This document shows positions 1 to 11,100 of a stretch of DNA of 31,966 nucleotides, piece by piece. This DNA is from Seison nebaliae (Eukaryota > Rotifera > Pararotatoria > Seisonacea > Seisonidae), in NCBI GenBank assembly GCA_023231475.1, contig JALJEE010000441.1:1-31966 (forward strand). The letters run 5' to 3'. Numbering within the stretch: position 1 is the stretch's first letter; every line of letters starts with the position of its first letter. The notes below the pieces were generated by a model. The model made no database searches, had not been told where the DNA came from, and saw nothing but the letters and a program-made list of their open reading frames with translations. The translations under genes and the position numbers were made by a program.

Positions 1-2315
1 TGACTTGCTGTATATGATGACATCGTCCATATATACCAAGCAAGTCTGATTTATTTCCTTCCGTAGTAGTTCGTTCATAAATCGTTGGAAGGTTGCTGGT
101 GCATTGCAGAGACCAAAAGGCATTTTCCTAAACTGGAGCAAACCTATTGGTGTTGCGAATGCAGTTTTATAACGGTCCTGCTTCTGAATCGGGATCTGGT
201 GGAATCCGCTTTTTAAATCTAAAGTAGAAAATACTACACTACCCTCGAGCATCTTCAGTAGTGCTTCGATCAGTGGCATAGGGTATGCGTCTTTTATTGT
301 TTGTTCATTTAATTTACGGTAGTCCACACATAAGCGTAAAGATCCATCCTTTTTTCTTACAGGTTGGAGCGGCGATGACCAAGGGCTTGAGCTTTCCTCA
401 ATGGTTCCTTCGTCTATCATTTCCGTGAGGGCTGTTTGTATTTGCGATTCCCAATGGATCGGGATCCTTCTTGGGGCGCTTTTTACCGGCATTTCGTTTG
501 CCAGATGGATCTCATGTGATACCGTATCTATTATTCGATCTGCTTCCGGAATTGCCTGGATCTCGCTTCGGAGTTCCACCGCTTCCGATGGTTCAGTTTT
601 AACCACTACCTGACTAATCATATTTATAGGGATAATCGTTCGTCCATTGGCGTCGAACAACTTCCTTTGCGCCGGAGAGATCATTAGTTCGGTTCGGGCC
701 AAGAAATCCATTCCTAAGATGGCATGGGGCATATTTTCTTTAATTACTCGGAGCTCATACTCATATGTCTCCGCTCCTATCTTTATCTGCACCATGGCAG
801 TTCCGATGTTTCTCAATTGCCCGTTTGGAGTTTCTAACACCACATTGTCTGCGGGACTAATCGCCAATTTCTTTTCAATAGCATACCCCTCTCCGATCAC
901 TGAAGCTGTCGCGCCTGTATCTATCAAATATTCCACGTCTTCACTATTCGTATCCAATGCGACGACCATTCCTCTTCGATCTGTGGATTGAACTGCGTAT
1001 ACCGATTCCTCTTCGGTAATACTATAAATTATATCGCCATCGTTGATTGTTTCACCATCGATGAAATTGCAGTTTTCCGACCTCCGATACGCTGGTGGTC
1101 GGTCGTTTCTATTAAAACGTTGTGGCGACTTATTCGTTTGGTTGTTCTGCGCATTTTCCTGCCACAAGTCGTCGCGGGATCGATTATTGGCATAGCCATT
1201 TCTGCGTGGATTGTCATCTCGCCTCCGTTGGTTGTTGTGACAACCACAAAAGTTGTCATTACGGTTGCCATTATTCTGGTAGCTACTATTTCCATCATCT
1301 TGGCTACTCGCACCATTGCCGTAGTTTCGATTCTGGTAGCTCCCACCATTACCGTAGTTTCGGTTATTATTCCAGTTATTACCTCCACCACGATTCTTTC
1401 CTCTGGTGTCGCGATTATTGCCTCGGCCTCCACGGCTTCCTCCCCGCTGGTTCCTAAATTGGGGTTCGTCTATTCTGGGATATATACTTTGGATCACCTG
1501 TGGTTGAACCAATTCCGATTTTATTTCGGTGTCAAACTGTCCCATTGCCTTGACGGTTCCCTGGTACTTTCTTATACTATTCAGTATTTGATACAGAGGA
1601 GAATTGAAATTAATTTGATCCGCAGCCAGCCGATGTTTCAATGCCTCATGAGTTATTTCTTGAAAGAACCTTCTCTAGCGAGTCGTACCAATTTCTGTAG
1701 GTAGGACTCGTACGTGAGCCTTGTTCCCCGTTGTGCCTGATCGAATTGCGCGATCCTATAATTTAATTCATTCTGCGTCGTATACGCGCTACGCAGATAT
1801 TCCGTCACTTGTTGCAAACTGGGTGTTGCACCTAGGAGGAGAAATATATCTTTAGTTATTCGACGATCTATCAGCTGCATCAATGTTGCTGCTAGTTCTT
1901 CATCGGTTAACTTGTAATAGGCCAATTTAGCTAAGACGATCTGGAGCCATTCCTCCAGGTTCTCGTCTTCTGTATAGATCGGGAGGTTTCTTTGTAGATA
2001 TGCCAGAGAAGGCCTTCCCTCTGCGATAGGAAGAATCGCACCGGGTTCTTTTTCGGTAATAGCTGGAGTTTCCATTTTCTCCTTTGGTCGATCTTCGTCT
2101 TTCGTTGCCGATTTGCTCCTTCGCCTCCTTTTTCTGTTTTTTCACGATTGCCCTTATTTCGCGGACCAGCTGGATATCGGCTGGTCGGGGCTTCACTAAA
2201 TGAACTAACTTTTCAGGCGGGTTTTTCCACCTGAAAAATTTATCGGAGAGACTCAAAAACATCTTCATTTTATCCGGATCGTTGATAAGAAAAAAAAATT
2301 TCTTAAAAAGGAAAA

Positions 2316-2331
2316 CCACTCGCTGCTACCA
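2316..2331 (-). promoter_or_regulatory. Primer-binding site, tRNA-Leu type
   Basis: The minus strand reads TGGTAGCAGCGAGTGG. Its complement, CCACTCGCTGCTACCA, looks like the 3' end of a class II tRNA with acceptor CGCTGCT and CCA, closest to tRNA-Leu (AAG-type genes end in a similar CGCTGC-CA). Primer sites start with TGG and lie within a few bases of the LTR, as here (two bases). The tRNA identity is from memory of tRNA ends, not from a search. Confidence 0.6.
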
Positions 2332-2800
2332 TATGAAGCGTTCGAGTCAAATACGAAGTTTATTACTTATGAGCAATCGTCTCATTAAAAATGATAAAAG
2401 AAGTGAGGAGAGAGGTGTAAATATAATACGGTTTCGACAAAGTAGAATTAGAAATGTGTGCGTATCTTGTTCTGTCCCGACATCACACATTGATTTGATA
2501 AATGGATTGTATTGTGTTGCGTTGCATCAATGAATGAATGGATGGTATTGCATTGCCTCAATGAATGAATGAATTGCATAATTGTTCTATTTTGTCTCTC
2601 ATATTTATAGTCATTCCCGAAGGTACACAACTTCCTAGTTGGTGTAAGTTTACATAACCGGTTAAGGTCTACGTTATCTAATCGGGTCGTTAAACATTGC
2701 TAGTTTCATACCAGATGTTTCAACTTCCTCCATTTGCGTATTATAGGTCGTTAACCGGCTGACTTTTTGATCGTTGTTGATAGGTCTCGTTTTAATGGTG

Positions 2801-2893
2801 TAAGTTACATTCTGTAACTTAACGAGGACTTTGCATAATTTGTCGGATCATTACGTACCCTATAAGTTACGTTCTGTAACTTAACTAGAACTT
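2801..2893. repeat. Duplicated palindromic motif inside the LTR
   Basis: Two copies of a roughly 31-bp block (2801-2831 and 2862-2893) share AAGTTAC, five or so bases, then GTAACTT, so each copy is an inverted repeat as well as a direct repeat of the other. They lie just downstream of the LTR TATA box and may be protein-binding sites. That role is inference. Confidence 0.6.
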
Positions 2894-2938
2894 TAAATAT
2901 ATTGCGAATAATAAAAGTCTTGTCTGATAAGTCTGTCT

Positions 2939-2947
2939 CCTTTTATA
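2939..2947 (-). promoter_or_regulatory. TATA box of the LTR promoter
   Basis: The minus strand reads TATAAAAGG, a strong TATA consensus in the upstream half of the LTR and oriented towards gag. It probably directs transcription of the element starting near 2910. Confidence 0.5.
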
Positions 2948-3309
2948 CTATATCTCTTAATGGTCCATTACGTATAATGGCCATTATTCAAATGAGGGTA
3001 TAGCGTGTGTCAGCGGTTATGTTGCAGTCATGTGAGATGGTAATTTGGATAGGAATGAGGAATGATCACAGGATAGTGTGAGTCCGTGGTTATGTGTGAG
3101 TAATGTGTGATGATAGTTTGATTGGGGATGAGGGAGTAGTGCGAGAATGTGTGTTCTGTGGAGAATATGAGTTTGTGTGTAGGTCTGTATTTTATGTCGT
3201 GACGTCTGTTGTATGTTGTATTATTAATATTGTTGTTAATGTGCATTATATGGCGGGAATGGCAGTTGGAGTTTATTGTAGCTTAATTACAGCTGTTGTC
3301 CATCCTACA

Positions 3310-4466
3310 ATAACAAGTAATCCACGAGGTAGAACACGATGATTTTTTTATGATTTTTTAGAACACGGTTGATGATTATTGTTACAGCGTTAAGATATTA
3401 TTTTTCAAATTAGAATTTTAGGCGTTAGTACTTCATATTATAATATTGTTGACAATTTATTAATCAACATTCATATTTTTAAAGCTTATAATTTCATAGG
3501 AACGCTAGTTGACTAACTATATGATTAATGAGACTTAAAAAGAGAAAATCGCAAAAATTTGAAATATAATATAATTTTATTTACCAAAATAATTCAAGAT
3601 ACACATGAATGAAATGAATAAAAAGAAATATTTGAAGAAAGGGGAAGAATTTGAAATGGTCCATCGTCGATTTGAACGTCGTAATGGAGCTGAATATTTT
3701 ATCTGAACAAGATGAAAAATTACGATTTAAATAAGAAAGAATTGGAGATAGTTTATTATTAATGTATAAAATTAGTTTATTAAAATTTTTTAATATTTTG
3801 TTGTAATAAGGAAAATGATGAAAGTTGAATATAAATAATATAGTTTTCGAATTCTTCTAATATTCTGTCAAATTTGATTTATTCAAATATGTTTTCTTTT
3901 TCATTCTAACTAAACTATTCGGGAAAATTATATTATTGGTATATATTGGCGGATATTGAAGTTAATTGGGAAATGAAGGACGAATAGAGTAGAATTTGGA
4001 AAAAAAATGAATAAATTATGTTTTTGTGATAATCGATTAGGAATATAAATTTGTTTATAATCAGCTTAATAAATTATGAATCGACAAATATGTTCGACAC
4101 GTTAAAATCTGAATTAGAGTATTGATCCGAAATGGTTGAAGAAAAGCTGAAGGAAATTTCCCAAAATGAACGAAGGCGGAGAAATTGGAGTTGAAGGAAA
4201 TTAAAAGAATTTTATAAAAAAAAATTTTTGAAGAATATTTAAAAATTTCGTTCGTTACTTTTGTTTCTTGTTCAACTTTTTCTAATCTAGCATGGAAATC
4301 AGATATTACATATTACCGTTGATGATATAGAGAAAATGCGGTTTGTGACTAAAACATGCAATTGCTAATTTGTTCTGATTTAGCAAAGCAAGGTGATATT
4401 GTATAATATCTTTTTTTCTAAAAAAAATTGTGAAAAAATGAATAAAAATAAGTTGTGTCTTGTCGT
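3310..4466. other. AT-rich spacer between LTR element and rootletin 3' end
   Basis: I see no open frame with coding character, no RNA gene and no clear repeat. It is AT-rich sequence with homopolymer runs. It lies between the outer LTR end and the poly(A) signal of the rootletin gene. Confidence 0.6.
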
Positions 4467-4472
4467 TTTATT
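4467..4472 (-). terminator. Poly(A) signal of rootletin, main 3' end
   Basis: AATAAA on the minus strand lies 137 bp after the stop codon at 4609-4611. It is the nearest canonical signal downstream of the main stop. Confidence 0.5.
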
Positions 4473-4608
4473 TTTCAAAATGATTGATCACTTTCTAATA
4501 TTGATTGATTGATTGATTGGTGGATCGATAAATTTATGTTCATCAATAAATTGATTTAAGATCTATAGATTGGAGGAAGATTTGTGAAGATAAATCGGAA
4601 GAAAATGA

Positions 4609-5135
4609 TTAATTGTTGAATCGTTTCATTTCTTTATCTAATTTTTCCGTTTCATATTCAAGAATTGTTGGTTCTAAACGGTTAGAAGCAGCCATGTCAC
4701 TCACAAAATTGAGTGAGTCATTCATCGTTAAATGGAGTCGTTGTGCTGGATCATTACATTGTCGCACTCTCATTGGAGACATGTGGCAAGCAGGAGAATC
4801 AAGATTAGCGTTGTGAGTATTAAATCGTTTTCGTCTCATTTCCGTCATTAATTGATCTTTGAGAATTGTATTTTGTTGTTCTAAACTTCGTAATCTGGTT
4901 CGTTTTTCACGTTCACTCGATTCTAATTGTTTCAATAACTTTTCATTATCTCGACGCAATCGATTCGTTTCTATAAACAATTCTTTTCTCGCCTTCGCTT
5001 GTAAGTTAACACAATTCTGTGTGTGTTTCTGCTCCAACGAATTCGAATGGTCAGTCATCTCTTGGATTTTGTTACGAAGGTTACGATTATCATCTTCTAA
5101 ACGATTCAAGATTGGGGCACCCCGATGAACTTCAC
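4609..5135 (-). CDS. Rootletin last exon (C terminus)
   Basis: Starts after TTTTCTATCAG at 5136, in phase 1. It encodes about 175 residues: coiled coil with LRSLEQQNTILKDQL (human VRGLEEQVSTLKGQL), then a short polar tail with SPACHMSPMRVRQCNDP where human has a Pro/Ser tail, and a further weak helix ending EKLDKEMKRFNN before TAA. This C-terminal end lies about 1.3 kb from the outer end of the LTR element. Confidence 0.92.
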
Positions 5136-8100
5136 CTGATAGAAAAGAAAATATTTTTTTTATAATTTTAAAGAAATCTCAAATAAATGTTCTCATTCAT
5201 TTAGATGATTCAAAGACATCTAATTCGATCTAATTCTGGTATAATTCTATCCATGCCGTAATGATCAGTTATAATACAACTACATGAGTGAAACATTCGG
5301 AAACATTCATTTTAGTGAGATCTAATCATAATAACATCAAATCTCAATTCGTCTAATTGAAATAATTTATTACTTATTCTCCAACAAATTAATCAATCTA
5401 TCGATGAATATTTTATCGATCGCTTTCATAATAATTCGACATAATCAATCTTTTCTATGTGACAATCATTTGAAATATTTTCTTAAGTTTTCTTTTTAAA
5501 CTCGACGATGCAGTTGCTGTTCACGTCGTCGAGTGGTTCGATTGGTTTGATAAGAATCATCAGTAATATCAAAATGACCAGATAATTCACCATCAACATC
5601 ATCTTGATTCGTATCAAGACATGAGCGTAAAGATGAACGACTCATAAGATCATTGTACAATCTGGTCGTCTGATATGAGGAATGACGTTGCGCTATTCAT
5701 CATTTAGACCAAAAACGATAATTATTAATTTATTTTCTTTTTAAAAAACTTCCACAACGTATTATGTATTAGGAAACAATAAAGATTTACGTAATGAATC
5801 AAATGATTCATAATCAAATTCAAACGCATAAATTGGATGGAATTTGTTTGTGAGAATAAATTCGATTGACTAACCTACTGATTTGATGGCAATATCTTCT
5901 GCTTCTAATTTCTCTTTTTCCATTCGATCTAACGTTCTTCGGAGGGAATGCTTATCTTTCTCAGCGATGGCTTTCCACTTCTCCAAATCCATTTTATCGA
6001 ATTGAGATAATTGAAGTTGTTTCTGTAGTTCATTCAATTGCTCCTATATTCCAAAAAGATTGTAATTGGAAATGGAAGAAAATTTGTTGGAAAAGAACTT
6101 GTTGAATATTCCGTTCAATTTGTAATTTGTTGATCTTTTGTAGATCTTCTTGAATGATTCCTTTCTTGTTATCGAGGAGAACTTCTAATTTTGAAATTTC
6201 AGATTCCAAAGATAGAATCTTCGATTCGAGCATCTGTTGATCAGATTGCTTCGCTCGCACTTCATCAACCATCAAAACATTCTGTTTCTTCAATTCATTG
6301 AGTGATGCGCTGAATTGTGAAGGAAAATTAAAAAATATAATATAATAATAAATAAATATAAATTAAAACCGAGTATTTTCCAATTTTTCTTCAAGAAGAT
6401 GTTTATCTTGTTCCAGATTCATATTAATCCGTTTTAATTCCATCATTTTCATTTCTATGCTCGTCTTGTCAGTTGTCGTCTCATTTAATGATGTATTCAA
6501 TTTCGACATTTTATCCTTCAACAAAGCACCACCTTCTTGAGAACGATGGAATTCGGCGGCTAATTTATCTAATTTAATTTTAGTGGCCGTATTACGATCT
6601 TCCAACTCCTACAAATATCCGTTATAAATTAACAATTAGAATTAAATTAAATTATCGTAAATAGAAAATTAACAGCAATTTGTCGATTCATTTGAACTTC
6701 TTTATCTTGAAGTGTTCTCAATTCAGTTTCTTTATCTTTCAATACCATCTGTAATCGTTGAATATCGCCTTCTAAGGCACGTCGTTGAACTTCACTGTCA
6801 TTCAAATGCATTTCAGTTTGTTCGAGAATTCTTCCCAGATTTCGCTTCTCTTCAATCAAACGACATTCGTTATCTTTACACTTTCGGATAATCATTTCCA
6901 TTTCCGATTTCTCATTCGTTAAAACCTTTCCAATTCAAATCATCAAATTTAAAAGAAGACAAAAAGAAACATGTAATCGTCGTTCTAGTTCAACGATTTG
7001 TTCCATCAAATTTCGTTTCTCTCGATCGAGTCGTCGAATGGATTCTTCTTGTAAGACAAGTGCCGTTTGTGTTTTCGTTAAACGAAGATCAGTACCTTTC
7101 TTATTCTCTTCTGCATCTAACATTCCCCGTTGCAATTGTTGAAGACGAGATTCAGTTCTCTTTAACACTTCCTGTTGTTCATTCATATTCAATTTCATTG
7201 ACTTCAATTCGGCTATTGCATCATCTTTCGATCGTTCAGTTTCTATGGAGAAAAAATAGGAATAATAGGTTCAAATACATTCTAAATTATAATGAAATTT
7301 AAACGATTCAAACGATTGGAGAAGTCTCTTAATGCCAATCGAATATTCTCTGGATCGACATCAATCCAATTAACTGATGTCATATCGTTGACAATACTTC
7401 GACAAGGCGATAAACTGGGACTTGCAGGTGACGAGCGATTATGTGCCGAACTATGACGACTCATTCGTTCCTGACTCTTATTTCGACAAATTGGACTATT
7501 CGATCTTGAACAACGGTTATTTGTCACGCCAACAGTACGACGAATACTGGAAACGATGTTCGATAATTTGAATTCGATCTCTTTCTTTGCCGCTTCCATT
7601 CGATTTAATTGTGATTCGAGTGCAGCTATTTGAGATTCAGCCGAACTTAATATTAATCGAACTTCATTCATTTCCGTATCAGCGATCTCTTTATTCACTA
7701 ACAATTGTTTCTTCTCATCTAGAGCGATTCGATGACGTTCCTTCAAATCTTCGAGAATAATACAAAATTCTTTATCTTTCGAATCTTTCTCTTGTTCTAA
7801 TTCCATATATTTTCTTTCAAGATGAGCTAAACTTCTTTTCAACGAATCATAAGATGCTTCTTGTTCATTAATCTTTTGTTTTAAATCGTTCGATTCTCGT
7901 CGATTCTCATCTTCTTTCAATTCGTCATTTTTCACTCGATCTTGTAATTCTTCAACTTCTCGATTCTTTTTCTTACTTTCACTATCTAATAATTTTACTA
8001 ATCTTCTCAATTCTAATAATTCTCGTCGTGATTCAATACTCTGTTTTTCAGCTTCTCGTAATTGTTGTCGTAGATCATGACTCTCACGATGGATGAATTC

Positions 8101-11100
8101 TTTCGCTTCTTGTATTCGATTAAGACGATTTGTTATTTCTTCTAATGCTCGTTTTAATTCAATTCGTTCTTGTTCACTCGTCTTCAATTTCGATCGTAAT
8201 TCTCCGTTTCGTTTCTCATTCAATTGTCTCTCATACATCTCTTCTTGACAATTCTTTTTTAATTCCAAAATTTCTTTTCGTTTCTGCTCCAATTTTTCTT
8301 CACCATCTTTAATGCTTCGTTTTGCTTCATTCAATTCACGTCGAATCATCTCTCTAGCATCATCAATTCCTTTCAATTGTGTCTTCAATTCAACAATTTC
8401 ACGATGTTGTGCTTCCTTCGTCGTTGTGAGATCTTGGACACGAGATGACCATTCTCTCGAGTCACGATCATGATTAATACTTTCCTCTTCATAACTTCAA
8501 ATATGAAACAGAAAATTTGAAAATTGCACATGAAAACGAAAGAAAGAAAGAAAAGAACCTGGCACGTAATTTATTCAATTCTTCCTGGAGATTTGTTATT
8601 GTGATACTATCTTGTTCCATCTTATAAGAACTATCTCGTTTTTGTCGATCATGTTCCTTTCTTAAACCTTCTTCATTCTTTTTCATCGCTTCCAATTTCT
8701 CACGTAATAAATTCATATCAGACTTTCATTGAAATCAAAATAAGATGAAATGAGAAAAAAAAATTGGGAAACTTGGGCAATCGATAATGCTGCTTGCTTA
8801 TCATTTTCAGCTGCAATTAATATTCCTTCACGTTCATGAGTGAGGACGCATATCTTCTCTTCTAAATTCTTCTGAATTTGATCGAATTGTTGATGTGAAT
8901 CTTCGTTTTGTCTTCTCATCATTAACATATTCTGATCATGATTGTCTATCAGAAGAGATTAATGATCAAAAGAAAAAATATTAAAAACTTTCAATTTCCG
9001 ATTTGATCTTATCTCTCTCCAATTCCAATTGATGCAATTCATCGTTATGTCCTTTGTGAATTCGATCGACAATTTCTTTATGCTCTTGTTGCATATCGGC
9101 CAGTTGATTCTCTAGCGATTCGCGACATTTTTGACTTTTGTCAATTTCAGCCTTAGATAAAAATTTGGATGAATATTCATGAGTATTCGAATGATTGTTG
9201 GTAGATGTAGTTTTAATTTCACATATCTTCTCATCCTCATCAATTATATGATTATTATTTTCTAATGAATTCGAAGTTCTATTAATTAATTCTTTATTTA
9301 CTTCTATCTCAATCGATTGACCATCTTCTGTTTCGTTATCGTCCGAATATGTTGATGTCAAATAAGGATCATATGGCAATAGACATTCATAGTGAGGAAG
9401 AATGACACGTTCTTCTTCATGAATCGCGAATTTCTCACTCGACGGTAACGGTAATATTCTGTGACAATATTTATGGGTATGTCCACCTTCTGTGATTAAT
9501 AATCTTAATTCACTCATAATTCTTCCTTTAAATTTTTACCAATAGAAATTTATTTATTTATTTCTTATGACTCGAATTTCGTGTTCAAATTTTTTCGTCT
9601 ATTTCTCCTTCCTTCCGTCCCACCTTTACAAACTCGGTTTCACTCAATCTACTCTCATTTCCCAGATAAACAGATAATGGAAATAATAATGAGAATGAGT
9701 CTCCGTAAAATATTTTTCCTTCCCATCCAAACTCGGGAGAGGATGAGAGGAAAAGGTAAAAAAAAGTAATTTCCGATAAAAAAATTCTTTTAGCTACATC
9801 TAATTCAGTTTCGTCGCGGCTTTTCAAATGTGCGAATGATATTCACAGTCGTCATTCATATGAGAAAATGGTTTGTTTCTTTCCCGCCCATATGGAAATA
9901 ACAGATATTTGAAAGATATATGAGCGAAATATGAGGGAGAATTTGATATAGAAAAGAAAAAAAAGTGGAGGACCCATAAAAGAATGATGTTGACTCATTT
10001 GAGAATAAAATAGAAGACGAATGAACTTTAACAGATCGTTATTATTTATAGAATTCTTTTGACTTTCTTTCCGATCGTCTCATCCGACAAACACTTCAAT
10101 TCCAGCTAAATCACAACGAACGTTCATCTCAAAGAATTAAATTTCACTTTAAATTTAATTTCTCTCTTATCACTCATTATATTTCTTTTTTTCCGTCGAT
10201 TACTTCATATTTCTTCGTCTCTCACATTGCAAATTAGTTTAGTAACAAATTTAAATAACGAATACTCTCCATCATCGTCCTTCTTTCTTCGGTTTAGGTG
10301 CGACACGATGCAATTACAATTTCCTTTGTTGTCATGACAACGTGATGTAAAATGACTTTTCATTTTTTCTTTACCATCATTACTTCCAACTAATTCCGTA
10401 TGATAACAATTATTTTTTACTTTCCACTACACTTTTCCCATATGATTATTCTATTCGTTCAGTCATATCATATCATATGATAATCTATTTTTTATGAGCG
10501 GAACTATATTCCATCATCATTTACTTTCTTTCCAATTCTCCTTATTCTCCTCAAATTAACCTGATTCATCATATTTAATTTGTCGATCTCATTTGATAAT
10601 TGTTCACGACGCATCAATAATTCTTCATTCTCAACTTCCAATATCTCTTTTCGATGACGTTGCTGTTCAGCATATGTTCGCGCTTCTTTCAATGCACCTG
10701 CAATAAATATAAGAAACGTAAAAAAAAATTCCTTTCTTCTTTTTAACCTTCTAAAGCAGTCTTGTCTGCACGAAGTACATTAATCTGATCTTGTAAATCA
10801 TTCGTCAACTTTTCCAATGATGCAATACGAAATTTGAATTCAGTCTTTTGTTTAATTAAATCTTCTTTCTCTTTCGTCAATTTTGATGCTTGAATTTGTT
10901 TCATATCATATTGTTGAGAGATATCCATCAAATTATCATTTATTACATTTTTCTGTCTTTTATTCAATGTTATCTGTTCGGCGTATTCCATTTTTTCTTT
11001 TTTACAACTACCCAATTCTTCCTCCAACTGTTGACGAGACATTTCCGTTATATTCAACTTGTTGATCGTATCTGTTCGGAGGAGAGAGAATGAAAAATAT

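Larger units (their letters stand above)
1..3309 (-). mobile_element. Ty3/gypsy LTR retrotransposon, 5' portion, cut by window edge
   Basis: The element lies on the minus strand, so its 5' LTR is at the right (2334-3309). Gag follows (about 1430-2300), then an Asn/Gly/Arg-rich nucleic-acid-binding tail (about 1150-1430), an aspartic protease (core near 905-925) and the start of reverse transcriptase (1 to about 400), which runs off the window. The RT shows the family motifs WSSPL, CVDYRKLN, DAYPMP, STLDLKSGFHQI, FGLCNAPATFQ and YMDDVIIYS. The order LTR, primer site, gag, protease, RT and the motif wording place it in Ty3/gypsy (Metaviridae). Gag and pol are not in one frame. This could be a family-typical frame change or one or two breaks, so I call it a fossil of uncertain state. 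The recognisable LTR ends and primer site suggest it is not very old, but with only one LTR visible it cannot be dated. Confidence 0.93.
2334..3309 (-). repeat. 5' LTR of the gypsy-type element
   Basis: The inner boundary is set by the primer-binding site: on the minus strand the LTR ends in CTTCA, then two bases, then the TGG of the primer site. The outer boundary is less certain. I place it at 3309 because the minus strand there begins TGTAG, giving the usual TG...CA ends with a short imperfect inverted repeat and a length of about 976 bp. The LTR contains a TATA-type promoter (2939-2947), an AATAAA on the minus strand at 2359-2364, and two internal duplications. No target-site duplication can be checked because the other end is outside the window. 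Confidence 0.65.

Noticed and set aside
1029-1704. Val/Ile/Thr-rich open frames on both strands in the gag tail region.
   Set aside because: They are shadows of the Asn/Gly/Arg-rich reading of the retroelement on the minus strand.
2338-2352. GTTCGAGTC, a match to the tRNA B box.
   Set aside because: It is inside the LTR end and has no A box, acceptor stem or T-stem pairing around it.
5501-5533. Inverted repeat CTCGACGA...TCGTCGAG that could be a hairpin.
   Set aside because: It lies in the coding part of the alternative last exon, over an Arg-codon run (CGA/CGT), which explains the symmetry.
9152-10504. Splitting rootletin into two separate genes at intron 11.
   Set aside because: The local stop at 10504 has no AATAAA soon after it, and exon 11 and exon 12 join in phase 0 at consensus sites, restoring the human-like order. 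A dual-promoter single gene is simpler, though not proven.
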